DNA of 64,000 nucleotides from Purshia tridentata (taxonomy: Eukaryota; Streptophyta; Magnoliopsida; Rosales; Rosaceae), in contig QANT01003079.1 of the NCBI GenBank assembly GCA_003254885.1, forward strand, positions 1-64,000. The letters run 5' to 3'. Of this stretch, positions 1 through 12,120 are shown piece by piece (within the stretch, counting starts at the first letter, position 1; every line of letters begins with the position of its first letter). The position numbers were made by a program, and so were the translations under genes. The notes below the pieces were generated by a model that ran no database searches, was not told the origin of the DNA, and worked only from the letters and a program-made list of their open reading frames with translations.

Positions 1-81
1 ATTTTAATAAAATTTTATTTGTATTTTTTTAATTTCGGAAATACCATTTTTTATTTATGTTTTTTATTTTAGTTCATAACT

Positions 82-722
82 TTAAACCCCTAACCTCCTA
101 AAAAATTTGTCTAAACGTTCACCCATTTAGAAACTCTTTCAAAATTTCCTAAAAATTGTAATATCTTTTTTACCCTTCTGACGCGTTCTAACATGTTCTG
201 ACGCGCTTTGATGCTCTCTTTGACGTGTTCTAATGCACATCCAGTGTAACTGTATTTTCAGTGAAAGTGTAACTGTTTATTTAGTGAAGGTGTAACTGTT
301 TGTTTAATGAAGGTGTAGCTATTTTTTAGTGAATGTGTAACTGTTTTTTTAATTAAAATGTAACTGGTTTTTTAATTTTTTATGGGCCTACAAGTTTTTT
401 TTTTAAAATTAATAGTATAATTATTTGTAGTTATTTTTAAATGTAATTATATTTCTAAAATTCAGTTTCAATTTCAGTGTAACTCTTTTTTTAGTCAAGG
501 TGTAACTGTTTGTTCAGTGTAACTGTATTTTAAAAATACAGTTACACTGGGCGCGCGTCAGTCCGTATCAGGCCACGTGTCAGTTTGCGTCAAAGCGCGT
601 CAGCGCGCGTCAGAGTGCGTCAGAAGGGCTAAAAAGGTATTATAAGTTTTAGGGGGTTTTGAGAGAGTTCTTAGATGGGTGGGGACTTAAGAAAAGTTTA
701 TTAGTAGTTAGGGTGTTTAGAA
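82..722. repeat. Foldback/MULE-like repeat with long inverted ends
   Basis: The first 170 or so bases (from about 82) recur in reverse complement at about 550-722. Both ends carry, in the same order, a CTAAAC/CCCTAAC segment, CACCCAT with TAGAAACTCT, a run ending in CCCTTCTGACGC, and several TCTGACGCG-like words. The middle holds degenerate copies, about 20 bp apart, of GTGTAACTG followed by T-rich sequence and AGTGAAG. No coding sequence is visible. The outer ends are ragged and I found no clear target-site duplication, so the superfamily is a guess from the long inverted ends and subterminal repeats. Confidence 0.55.
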
Positions 723-2271
723 AAATTTACCCTATTTTCATATTAGGTGGTTGAATTGAAGTTCTGGAATATACCTACATGTAGCGTTACTGTGATAAGT
801 TTGATATAGAATATAAATATTTAATTATTGTTGTTATTATTATCACAAGCTTTAATTGGGGCCAAGGGTCAGTGTCAGATTACAGGAGGCAAGGGTCAGG
901 GGTCTAAACTCTAATTTATTATTTTAATGACACAATAATTAAGTTGATAGCATGTTCGTGATTCTGCAAGTAATTATTTTTTTCAAAGGAGTTAATTTTT
1001 TTCTTTTTGTTGAGTGTGATAATGGGTAGAAGTTATGAATTAACTATACTACTAAAAAGGGTTATAAATATTAACAATTTGATTGAATTTGAGTAACCTT
1101 TCGTTTAAACTCGAGACATATTTTGGTAAGAAGAGCTTGCCCAAGATTATGAAAACTTAAGTAAGTTGAACCAATTTCTACTACAAAATTTTTAATATAA
1201 TTTGCAGCCCCAACAACTGAAAATGGTTGGGAATAGGGCCCTAATTTGTGCATTAAATATCAAAAAAAGATATATGGATATTATATCGCTATCTAATATT
1301 ATGCTTTTGAAAGAGTCATATGAGCATATTAAGTGTGTAGTAAGTTTCGGATCTTGGATAATATTTCCTATTAGAATCTATACCTTTAAAAAATAAGGGG
1401 TCGGTTCCTTTATTTTTCTATTTTTGACTTTTAAATGGCTAACTTTGGTCCTTGGATTATTTATTTTTTCCTTTGCAGATGCTATTTAATCACCACCCTA
1501 CTGAGATCATGTCAGTGAGGTGTTTGGCACGTGATAGAACAACTCAACTTTGGAGAACTTCCAAACTATCCTAATCAAATTAGGATCATTAACATGATGA
1601 TTACCATTAAATATAATAAAATAGTTTGAGAGTGAGTCAATAACCAGTCCACACTCGCATAACGAGAGTATCTCGTATTTTTACATACGTGTTTCAATAA
1701 TGTCAATAGTTCATAGTCGATTAAGAATAATTAGAAAATAAAGACATTTCTTATAATTGTTAAGAAAAAATTATCTACAACGAAGCATTGACGTGATATA
1801 TCTAATATGAAAGAAAAAATGGTCAAAACATTAAGTTATTATCGATATCTTTGTTTCTCTCAGATTTGGTTGTAAATAAGTTATTCTCGTAATTGGTTGT
1901 TCCCTTTATTATGTGCAAAGCAAAGCCTACGTGGGTGGGAACGACTTTCTTGAATATATATGCTCTTCTTCTCTGGTTTCCACCATAGAAAAAGGTGTTA
2001 CGTAATGTTTGTATGTAGAGCATCTCACAACACAAACTTGGAGGATGGGCATGTGGCCTGTTGGTTTCTTCAAGGTGATGTAGATGTTTAGCTTCCTTTC
2101 GGGGTGAAAGTCATGCTCTTTAATCATTTAAACATGGAACAAGAAAAAGGTAGTGGTTGCATGCATCAGATCAGTCTATATATGGAGGGATATATGCCCC
2201 AGAGCTTTGAAAAAGTTATGGCCAATAAAACGCAAAGAGACAATATAGTACAACTAAAATTCACTTTGGAT

Positions 2272-2291
2272 TCTCTCTCTCTCTCTCTCTC
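2272..2291. repeat. (TC)n microsatellite
   Basis: Pure TC dinucleotide run of about ten units. Confidence 0.9.
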
Positions 2292-2886
2292 CTCTAAACT
2301 TTTAGAAGGTGAAATCTAGATGTCCTACTCCTGCAATGCAATTATCAAAGAAAAAGTTTATTTTTTTCCCAACTGCTATTTCCGGGCCACCAAAAACATA
2401 AGAACTGTGTTCCATTATATACTTCTACATCATTCTCAGTGCACGCGCGCGTCTGCGTGTGGGTGCATGGTCGACCCTGAAATTGATTGATGTCAAACGT
2501 GAAACCTTCGTTGATTAATCAACGGCCCATGTTCAATAGCATTTTTCAGAAACTATAAATAGTTGGTAGCAGAATTTAGTTGGGGAGTTGACCTTCCAAC
2601 GACAAAATAGATTTCTTACGTTCAAGAAAATCAATGGTCCTTAGACATCCATCAGAGGACAAAATCCGGTTTTGTTTGGTTTTGAAACGTGCCCAATATT
2701 ATTTATCAAGCCCAATTCACAAACCAATCCAATTCCCAACACACATAAACACATCGGATTGGTTTTTTAATTTTCCAGTTCGGATTAGTTTCAGTACAAC
2801 TGCATGTATCTGCTACTTGCCTTGAACAGTTGAACCTTTCACCTACTTGAATTTTTTGACAAAATAACTTGGTCATCTATGTATGC

Positions 2887-2956
2887 CTACCAATAAGTAG
2901 TCAATGAGCAAACAGTTAGATATGAACTACCAATAAGTAGTCAATGAGCAAACAGT
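2887..2956. repeat. 40-bp direct tandem duplication
   Basis: The 30-base segment beginning CTACCAATAAGTAGTCAATG occurs at 2887 and again at 2927, identical over that length, with ten bases between the copies. It looks like a recent small tandem duplication. Confidence 0.85.
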
Positions 2957-3442
2957 AATATATTTCATATCTAACTAGGCTGTAGTTTCAGTATCAATTT
3001 GTCGTAATGAATTCCAAATTAAATGCCAATTTGTGCAGAGTAAATGAGGGACATGCACTTCTCTAGAATCTTCCATGGGACATATCTTTGATGGTGTTGT
3101 ATTTAATTATGGCATTCTTTAATTAATGACCCCATGTAGGGCTCCCAGCAACCACCTCTATTCTTTGCTTAGTTTCTACTACCATTGAATACCAAAGAGG
3201 GCCAGGCTTAAAGGGAAGAATTTCAATTTCCAAGCAAGACCCCATAAGAATGATACTTTCTATTTCACCTTTGCTTTTGCACTATCATACCTATAACAAG
3301 TACAATTATAGAATGCTAAATAACAGAACCATGGTGAGCCAGAATCATTTTACCTTTTTTTGGGCCAAGGACCTCTGTACTCTTAAGTCTTAAGTATACA
3401 GAAGTATGCAAATTGTGAAATCTCAAACGGCAAATATGTATG

Positions 3443-5262
3443 TCATCGTTTCCGGCCCGAGACGGTCTTCTTTACAGCTCCCACTGAAACCAAAAACTGA
3501 TCAAGGGATGACAAAGTCTTCATGTCATCTGGAGGGAAGTAACTGGCAGCCTTTCCCATGAGTGATGTGAAGAGAAGAGAAAGTGAAGGCCGAGTGGCAT
3601 AGCGTTCATCCAAAAGGTCATCCAGAAAGGCAAATGCAGCTAAAAAATCAGACCTGCTTGCATTAACTGGTGCGGCAAAATGAGCAGGGATTATTCTCCT
3701 GAACCTCCAGTCCTGTGCAATTCTATCAATCCAGTCCCTGACCTGAATTGTTAAGATGCAAAATGATTGTGTATTGAGACACAAATAGTCATAATACTGA
3801 AAATCCAGTCTAAATAACTTTTAACCACCCCTCTATGCCTTGGTTAGGCATGTTATGTTGGTGATTTCACTAATTAGCTCGCATTCCAAAAGACAGGCCA
3901 AATTGAATACTCAAGATGTGCAAAGATCCAGCAAAGAAAAATTCCATCAGAATGGTTCAACTACCTTTTCAGGAACTTTGCTGAAGACCAGAGTCTTTAC
4001 AATGGGTGAGACAATCAGCTTTTGTGACATCTGAGCGAAGCTAGCATTAGGTTCCAACAGATTTGATGGACCCAGAAACAAAATTTGAAGAACCATTCTT
4101 TCCCATCCTACACCAAAAATTAGTTTTTTTCATTTTTTTTCTTTCACAAAACTGGATGATCACTCTCAAACTGGATGATATTTTTAGTAAAATTCACTCA
4201 AGAACAGAATTTTGGATTAGAATGTGTAACAGAGATTCAACCTTTTTGACGGTTCATCTTGTTGTCAACTACTGGTTCTTGAGGTACTTCCTTTCCTTTA
4301 CTAAGAAGTTTTACAGCCAAACCATTCTTTGCAGATGCCAACAAGAATTCTTTGCTAATACAATCAGGTGGCTGTCTTGGCACAAAAATTACAGCATCTG
4401 TTACCAGTAGAGTTCTGGAAGGCTTATGATAGAAAGCTACCTCCACGTAGGGCCCAATACCTGAATATCCACAAGCAAATGAGTTTTCCCAATAAAATTA
4501 TAAAACCAGATAGTACTTGTGCAATTCATATTACCAACTTCTGGTGAACTTAGAACTTTCTGCTCAATCTCATAGGCCCACGGAGTGGACAAATCCTCAT
4601 CTTTTAAGGTCTTAGCACGAAAGATCCCAAAGAACTCCAGTGGCAAATTCAACGGCCAACTCCATTGCCTTGGTGCCACCCATACCTTAGCCCGAGGGAA
4701 CTGTCTAGAAAATGGACCAACAAAAATTTTGTGCTCATAAGCAAATGTAGGTAGAACTATGTATTCTACGGGAGCCTCTAACTCTTTCAGAAGCTGGCAA
4801 CAGACAAAAACACTCATAAGAAAAAAGCATAATTGGTTAACAGAAGCACCAGACATGCAGATCTAGGCATATAGAAGCAAAAACTAAGAAGAAGATTCTG
4901 CAAGATAAAGTTATAAACGACTAGAATTGTAAACAAAATATTACCTGAATGCACTCCTTGGTTGGAGCAATGGGTGCATGGACCCACAATCCTCCAGATT
5001 TAAGTTTGATGACGGTCATTCTAATGTTTGTTGACACACTGCTGAAGCCTAATGCTTGCTCTTGTTCAAATAACCATATACAGCCTTTCACAGCCTAAGA
5101 AAAGGCAGAAAAGAGGGAAAAGGTTAGTGTAAAACCTACAATTTACAAGAACATACAACTCTGATCCTCCAGAATAAAGATTTTATGTGCACTCAGGTAT
5201 AGATTTTTGTACACTCAACGAAATATCAACCTAGCATTTAATAGTACACTTTAACAGTATTA

Positions 5263-5308
<46 letters not shown>

Positions 5309-6135
5309 AGTATTTTCACCCATATACTTTTTTCTTCAATAACTTTTCAACCGGAAGAAGAATCATTGTTATGTTTCAGCACAGTAACTATTAGCATAAG
5401 AAGCACTAACGAGATCAACGAAGGTGAACAAGTGATAACAGTGAAATTTACACACCACAATATACCCTTGTTGGCATTGCACACAGACACATGACACAAA
5501 TACCTTCAGAGATTATAAGCCAATAAAACAATTTCAATTACAGCAATATGCACATCAAGTATCAAAGCTACAAGGCCATCTTTGAGCAATCAAATGTGAA
5601 AGTAACAAGACATGGCTTCTACTAAACTGTAATAAACATGGCTTCTATCTACTAAAGAGTGATAAAAAGACATGGAAACTGAAAACATCCGAAAGATAAG
5701 GAATTCATAGAGAGCATAATCAATGAAGTTTGTCATGTCATAAGCCACGATTGTCAATTTTAGCAATTCCCAACTGAAAACAACTGTAGATATATTCAAA
5801 GGAATGAAAGTTCACACGGTAGACTGAATATAAAAGGAGCTGACCTCAGTCCTAATAGTGCTTCTATTGAGAAAAGGACCCAGAGGGAAAGGAAACCCAG
5901 TGAAGTTGATGTAAAACCGGCCACCACTTCTGCTGCTATTACCGATGCTTTCTGCGGTGGTGGAGTTTCCTGAGGCAACCACCAAACTGATGGCATCTCT
6001 GTTCTTGTTTCTGGGTCGCAGCTGTAAACAAAGACCCTTCAGAGACCCACCAAGAAAACTAGAACTGGTTTTACTGAGAGAGATTGGGTTCTGCAAAATG
6101 GTGGATTTTGGTGAAGAAACGGTAATGGCTGCCAT
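3443..6135 (-). CDS. DUF4336 family protein, likely chloroplast
   Basis: Six exons on the minus strand, read from high to low coordinates: 6135-5845, 5094-4945, 4793-4535, 4460-4242, 4107-3965 and 3742-3443. All junctions have GT-AG borders and the joined frame gives 453 residues. The protein begins MAAITVSSPKSTILQNP, a Ser/Thr-rich, acid-poor start typical of a plastid transit peptide. The body carries the DUF4336 signature regions: WVHAPIAPTKE, EYIVLPTFAYEHK, WVAPRQWSWPLNLPLEF, LLVTDAVIFVPR and RRIIPAHFAAPVNASR near the C terminus. I chose the Met at 6135 because the longer in-frame extension to 6270 has no transit-peptide character. The IVLP, VAPRQW and IIPAHF motifs suggest a metallo-beta-lactamase-like fold by family knowledge, but the biochemical role is unknown. 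A GA microsatellite lies in the first intron. Confidence 0.9.
5266..5306. repeat. (GA)n microsatellite in an intron
   Basis: Pure GA run of about twenty units inside the first intron of the DUF4336 gene. Confidence 0.9.
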
Positions 6136-6238
6136 TACTTTGTGGAACCTAGTACTTGGCCATAAACATGTAACCCACTCAGAGGGGTGTGGTACATAAC
6201 ACAGAAAGTTTGGTTGCAATGCCAGGTTATGCTTTCGA

Positions 6239-6246
6239 CACGTGGA
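6239..6246. promoter_or_regulatory. ACGTG-core element upstream of the DUF4336 gene
   Basis: The sequence ACACGTGG lies about 105 bases upstream of the chosen start of the DUF4336 gene. It matches the ACGT-core (G-box/ABRE-like) sites bound by plant bZIP and bHLH factors. A single match proves no function. Confidence 0.35.
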
Positions 6247-6486
6247 GGATCTAGTCGGACTGTCTGACATGGATTTTAGATTTATTGTGGATGGTGGGGA
6301 AAGAATAAGATAACTAGGAGAAGTTTCTGGTAGATTTTTCCTAGAACTATGTCATGTGAAATTGTGTTAAGACTAATAGATTTTGATTTTGACCAGAAAA
6401 GAAGAAAGAAAGATTCAAGAAGTTTTAAGTCAATCCATCAACGGTTGTCTTTTTTTCCGGGTCAAATTTTACTTATTTGAGAGCGA

Positions 6487-6666
6487 ATGGGAAGAGACTT
6501 CAAGAAGATCAAATATTATGAATGCATTAATTGTAAGGGGAGGTTGAATTTCATATAATTTCACAGCCTGATTACCATGGGAAGAGCCTTCAAGAAGATC
6601 AAATATTATGAATGCATTAATTGTAAGGGGAGGTTGAATTTCATATAATTTCACAGCCAGATTACC
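6487..6666. repeat. Two 90-bp tandem copies, reading frame kept
   Basis: A 90-base unit starting ATGGGAAGAG is present twice head to tail (6487-6576 and 6577-6666) with only a few differences. On the minus strand an 80-residue frame (6711-6469) runs through both copies and shows a 30-residue repeat containing AVKLYEIQPPLTINAFIIFD twice. I do not recognise the peptide. The flanking DNA from 6271 to 7180 otherwise holds nothing I can name. Confidence 0.8.
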
Positions 6667-7180
6667 ATGTAAACTAATTTGAATTGCATATTTTTTCATA
6701 AATACAACCATATTTAATAATTTCGTCCAAAACCCATCACCAGCAGACCAAACAACTAGAACCGAATAACAAACTTACATAACAGCCATAGAACTATAAA
6801 ATATATTTAATCAACACAAGTTTTCATACAAACAAGAACCTTGCAAGTACAAATTACCTATTTAACTGTATTCTAGCAAGAGCATTGAAAATATGCATGA
6901 AGCGACTATCTGTTGGCAGATGTGTTATTTGGATCTACATCTTCTTGAACAAAATTTGAGAAACTAACATGCCCAAACCAACGTCTGCAGGAGCAAGGAT
7001 TATAACAAGATAATGAGTGCTGAGATCAAGCAGCTTCGGAGAATAATAACTGCTCATCTTGGAAACTGGTAAGTCGTCGAATTGCATATGTCTACATACT
7101 AGACATAGGGATAAGAGGCACCATTAAGTAGGAGCAAACTTATATTCACAGTGCTTGTAAACAAAGAAGCCAACAGCACC

Positions 7181-7987
7181 TCAGTTGATGATTTCTCTCA
7201 CAAGCCAATCCAAACTAGGATATGCAAAGTACAAAATAAGAAATGACGGGATAGCAAACAGAACCGTGATAAGTATGTACAAAGCCAATATGGCTGCACT
7301 GGCAGGTATTGCGTATAAGATGATGAGAAGAAATATGACAACCAGTGGGAACTTTGCTGTCAAGTGAACGAAGAAAAACAGTGACTTCCGAAGGGAAGAA
7401 TGCAACCGCTCCACACTAAGGTAATTATTGACAAGGCCATGATTGTGAGTTGACCCTGCTGGTTCAAGATGGCGAGTATGTTGTCCCCTCCTGTGGTTAA
7501 TGTGGCTCACTTGACTTCCCATTGATACATTTCCATTTACTGGCCAGACTGGGTGATGATCACCAGAGCAGGTAGAATGAGACTTCACTCTATCACCATT
7601 CATGCTCTCAACCATCCAGAGAAGAAAGTAGTTCTTGCGTGGGAATTTGAGAGTTCCCCTGTAAACCAACCGGAAGGATAAGAGATTGCACCATGGACAG
7701 GAGATAAAAAGCGGAAGCTGAATTGGTAGAGTGGGGAATTTGACAACAGCCCATTGCAGTCCCAGAATGCAATTTTTACAGAGGGTATGGCCGCACCATA
7801 AAACGTAGGGCACATTTTCAACAATGTTGAAGGATTCCCAGCATATGGGACACTCTAGTCCTTCCTCTCTGCCAACAACAGAAGAACCCTCATCGTCGGA
7901 GCATTCAGAAGCAGCTTGTGTCGGCCTTAGAGAATCATTTTTCAATCCAACACTTCCAGCTATGCAGCTGGATGCAAAATTCCACAT
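7181..7987 (-). CDS. RING-finger (C3HC4) membrane protein, putative E3 ubiquitin ligase
   Basis: Single coding exon of 268 residues beginning MWNFASSCIAGSVGLKNDS. The open frame extends three codons upstream, but the upstream start would be GTG, so ATG at 7987 is the start. Residues about 45-105 form a C3HC4 RING: ECPICWESF, then CGHTLCKNC, then CPWC. The middle is hydrophilic and rich in His and Arg. The last 60 residues hold two hydrophobic segments (FPLVVIFLLIILYAIPASAA and ILALYILITVLFAIPSFLIL), so the protein should be tail-anchored in a membrane with the RING facing the cytosol. RING proteins of this type bind an E2 and transfer ubiquitin; the substrate is unknown. The leader probably contains an intron: a GTAAG donor at 8843 and a TTTAG acceptor just before 8024, both read on the minus strand. 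Confidence 0.88.
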   Translation of the reverse strand: MWNFASSCIAGSVGLKNDSLRPTQAASECSDDEGSSVVGREEGLECPICWESFNIVENVPYVLWCGHTLCKNCILGLQWAVVKFPTLPIQLPLFISCPWCNLLSFRLVYRGTLKFPRKNYFLLWMVESMNGDRVKSHSTCSGDHHPVWPVNGNVSMGSQVSHINHRRGQHTRHLEPAGSTHNHGLVNNYLSVERLHSSLRKSLFFFVHLTAKFPLVVIFLLIILYAIPASAAILALYILITVLFAIPSFLILYFAYPSLDWLVREIIN

Positions 7988-8023
7988 TTTCAGCACAACA
8001 GGTGTCTCACCAACACATCACCA

Positions 8024-8960
8024 CTAAATGAGGTTACTGTAGCAGTATCTCAAAGTAAGCACAATGAAGATAGTCATCGGTTAAGTCTCCAAGCAATAAG
8101 CAACGGGCTGTCGGCCTGTCCGAGGCATTGAAGATGTCCTATAGCCAAAAATGACAGCCAACAGCATGCATTTCTAAAACTCAAACCTGAAGAACAATAC
8201 ACAAAGTAAATTCAGTAGGCAATTAAACACAGTTTAATTCCACTGCACTTGGAATCAAACCAAGTGCGTTCTCTGTTCTGAGTTCATTAATTTATCTACC
8301 AATTGCACCTATGTGGTCAAATAGAAAGCTGAATATGTACAAGGCAAGCCAAACATATACACATGCATAAGGAATCAACCAAAAACTCAACAAAATTATG
8401 GCATCTTCTCAGTAGTAATGTGAATAGACTATACATATAAGTGAACAGAAAACATATGATCACATTCACAATTACCACATAAAAGGATAATGATAAAAGG
8501 TACAATAACTGTACAGAAACAAAAAAATGTCTAACTTGCAAGTTCATAGAGTTATTACCCAATTCCTTGTGCAACTAAATTTAAAGCAGTGATTAAACCC
8601 CATTAGCCAATTAATCAATCAAACAATCATTAACTCAGCCATAACATATGTCACATAAAAGAATTAAAATTAAAAAAACCCTAATCTATACATACTTTAG
8701 ACAAAAGATCAAAACTTTAGAAGAAAAAAGCTGACCCGTCTCTGAAATCTTGAGCACAAGTCTGTAAAATTAACCCGAAGATCTAAAACAAAAATGAAAG
8801 AATGAAACAAAAAAAGAAGAAGAGAAATGGATGTCGGTCTTACTGATTGTTGTGGAGCGATTTCGAAGCAAATTTGAATGTGGGGGAGATGGGGGAGAGT
8901 TCAGAAAACCCCCTCTCTCTCGGAGCTGCGAAGAAAACGGAAAAAAAACAAAAAGAGTTT
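8024..8960 (-). other. Probable 5' leader and leader intron of the RING gene
   Basis: On the minus strand a candidate first exon above 8844 ends at a GTAAG donor, and an acceptor TTTAG precedes 8024, giving an intron of about 820 bases in the untranslated leader. The intron is AT-rich with no open frame of interest. The transcription start is not visible. Confidence 0.5.
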
Positions 8961-9080
8961 TTGGGATATTTGTTTTTGGTGTTTTTGGGATTCAGAGAGT
9001 AACCGATGGAGGAGTGGCGTGGGTCGCCATTCGAAGCTCCGTATGTGATCCAAGTGGCTCTGCTTAAAGCCGATGACAAC

Positions 9081-9150
9081 GACGTCAAGTAGACGACGTC
9101 GGTCATTTGGACCATGTAAACAGGTTTTTTTTGGGTGGCCGCACCACGTG
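9081..9150. promoter_or_regulatory. Cluster of ACGT-core elements upstream of the RING gene
   Basis: Just upstream of the putative RING-gene leader there are two GACGTC palindromes within about 25 bases, near 9081-9103, and a CACGTG G-box at 9145-9150. These are classical bZIP/bHLH core sites. Function is inferred from the clustering only. Confidence 0.4.
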
Positions 9151-12071
9151 AAGTTTCAAAACGTAGCGTTTCGACTATCTTTCAATTGGGCTCTAAGGTA
9201 ACTAGCCCCTCGTCATTTATTAAACTTAGCCCAAAAGCTAGCAATTGTGGTGGGCTATAGCCTTCGCCAGAGGAATATTGCTAGTAGGCTTCGTGTGCCC
9301 CATTTAGAAAATGTATTGGACGATGATTTAAACCAGGCCTGAACCAGATCCTGGCCCAAAATTACTCAATGATAAATCTTGCATATCAAATTAATCTCTA
9401 AATTTATGTATACTCGAATGCTCAATTTTATTTTTACTAGGAGTGGAGGAGGGTTTGAACCTGAGTGTATAAGAGAGAAATTTTGTCATCGGCAGACTTA
9501 ACTAACTTCAATCCCGTATAAAAAAATTTCTAGTTTAAAGGCCAACATAGTGCATATCTTGAATCTAAAAAGTACAATAAGCAATAATTCAGTTGACCCC
9601 ATTCCCTTACTGGATTATAAATTATTTGGGTCCTTACATGCATTGCATGCCATGTTCAATTTTGCTATTGCATATCTTATCAGGTCACATTTGTATGGAT
9701 TATTTTAGTCCTAAATCCAGGGCAGAATGACCATGCATGGCATGGCATCAATATTCCTTATCTTAACTCAAAGTTCCGTACGTGGTTAAGGTCTCCTTAG
9801 TTTTGACTGTGTCCCTCATTGAGCATTTAAAGGAGTGAGGACAATAATAGAGTGTGTCACTTTGTTGTTGTTATCTTTTGTTATTGCTTTTCTATTTTAG
9901 AATGTGGTTGATATTTGACCACGTTTACATAAAACTACCTGAAATCCCACAAATTTTGTTCTCTTCCTGGCTATTTTAGAAATTTTCTAGAAATTTATAA
10001 TTTCTAAAAGAGTTAAAAAATAGGTATTTAATAGCTCAATTGAATTTGTATTATATATTACAAAAATAAGTAGGTTAACGCAAACATAAATTATCGACAA
10101 TTATTAGTGAATCATTGATTGAGAATCATTCAGAAGCATAAAAGCATCCAACGCGTATGTACTCTTAATTAATTTTGATGGTAGTCGTTATGAATTATTA
10201 TTATCCATTAACAATTGAAGTTAATGATATTCGAATTAATAATTAATGTACACAAACAAACAAAAAAAACTAAATTTTATTTCTAAATTAAAAATGTGGT
10301 TAATGATTCTGTAGAATTATCATAGGAGTTATTGATGAATGTAACATCATATTAAAACTAGGGTGGATATAAGAAGCTAGCTAGTTGGCTATTCATCCAT
10401 ATCTCTTTCTTTTCACTTTTGTGATCAACATTTCTTGATTGCTACGTAAACAGGGGAGAAATAGGTGGCGTATATATATGTACGGCATGAAGTACATATA
10501 CATATAATAATGGATTGGGAGGATCGAAATTGATTAATGATTTATTTATTTCTCTAAACTGTACAAGGTATGGTGACTGCCACGTGTCCAATCCAATAAA
10601 GTGGATCACAAATTGTATGCAATGTTACAGCATAAAAGAGGGCCCCGCACGAGATTGAATGTTGTCTTTTTCTATATTATTCTGGCAACTTATACATCAG
10701 TGATCAGGTTTGGAATGGCTAATGTTTTTCTTTTGCCTCCAAAGAATCCAAAACAAGAGGGGACCAGATACACATGGATAGGTGTGTGAATGTGTGAATG
10801 TGTGATGCTAATAGAACAACCCATTTGCTATTTCTTTTACCTTCAACTCTAGCACTACTCCTAGTTGTTCTTTCTCACTTCTCTCTCACAACTCACAGCC
10901 CTGTTGAATTAAGTTGCTTCTAATTTGCCATTAGGCTTTGCTTCAATAAGTCTAAAATTAATATAAAGCAAAGTTTACCGACAAACCCAATTGTACATGT
11001 AAGTATTTAATATTATAACGTCGGTCTTGAGAAGAATTTGATGTTATAGATTTCACTAAATTATGATTTTCTCAAAATACTTTTGACTAGACTAAATAGT
11101 TAAATAAAAAAAACTAATAAAAAGAATTAAGGGTACAAATGTAAAATTAAGCCATTAAAACAAAATTAAGAAATAAAAACAAAACACTCCACCACCTTAT
11201 TAGGTGGAGCTAGAGAGTGGAGAATTATAAAATTGTAAAAGTTTCCACATTATTTTTTAAATAATTAGCTAAAAAATAAATAACAATAATTAAAAAGTCT
11301 AATTTGTGCGTTAGCACGTATCCAAAGATTAAGATATTTTATATAAGGAGCGTTCTAGATTTTAATATATATAATAGGAATTAATATCGGCTGGATGGTC
11401 CCCTCCTCTGATCGATCCATCTTGCTTCAATGATGCTGCTTATTTTTCAGCCTGATCTTACTATTAGTCGACTTATCATTGTTACATCGATCCCAAAAGG
11501 TCGTGTGTCAAGTGGCAGACACAAATTTAATATATGTGGCCCTCCACGTGTGTATATATATAATACAGCTACCTCTCACGTGATTAATATTTAATACGTA
11601 CTCTTAATTTCTTTCTTCTATTTAAGCATGAGATCGACATTCAAGAATAACATTAATATATACAAATATCTTTTACTTACTATTAACTATTAACTACGTA
11701 TATTTTTGTAAATTAATTCAATTTCATAATGCCAAACTTGTTTTGTCTTCAACTAATTCACGTATATTCCTTTGTTTTGTCTTGTTTTAGTTAGTAATAA
11801 ACTAATAATTGGAATGCTAATAAAAATAAATTAGGCTCAAAATTTCAAATTATTTTACCAGCCGCCGTGCACCACGTTTTGCCTCGAAAATTGTGAATGC
11901 CATGAATGACCAACAAAGTGTATATGTCTGCTTTTGCCTCCAAATCCATTATTCCCTTTAAACCAATCAGATTGAGAGATCTCGATTATCAAAGTATCGA
12001 ATCGAACGAAGAATCTAAGAAGGGGACGGGTCCTACTATACTCTTCAAAAGATGATCGATCATATTAATTA

Positions 12072-12120
12072 TTCCCATTATTAGTTTTTTTTTTTTTGAC
12101 CAAAGTTCCCATTATTAGTT
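12072..12120. mobile_element. Tiny poly(T) insertion with 15-bp target duplication
   Basis: A 19-base insert of T11 followed by GACCAAAG (12087-12105) is flanked on both sides by TTCCCATTATTAGTT (12072-12086 and 12106-12120). Read on the minus strand it is CTTTGGTC plus an A tail, as expected of the extreme 3' end of a LINE-mobilised short RNA. Similar inserts occur near 19163 and 47037. Confidence 0.6.

Larger units (their letters stand above)
736..3442. other. AT-rich intergenic DNA, no gene seen
   Basis: No open frame here resembles a protein I recognise and none is supported by splice signals. The only structure is a TC dinucleotide run (2272-2291), a short GC-rich alternating run near 2442-2460, and a 40-bp tandem duplication at 2887-2956. 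Confidence 0.5.

Noticed and set aside
5812-6270. Longer DUF4336 start at 6270
   Set aside because: The extension has no transit-peptide character and the Met at 6135 begins a typical plastid-targeting sequence.
7987-7996. RING protein beginning three codons earlier
   Set aside because: The codon at 7996 is GTG, not ATG, and an in-frame stop lies shortly upstream.
11420-11460. ATGATGCTGC word as a miR172-like site
   Set aside because: It does not match the mature miR172 sequence and no hairpin partner was seen.
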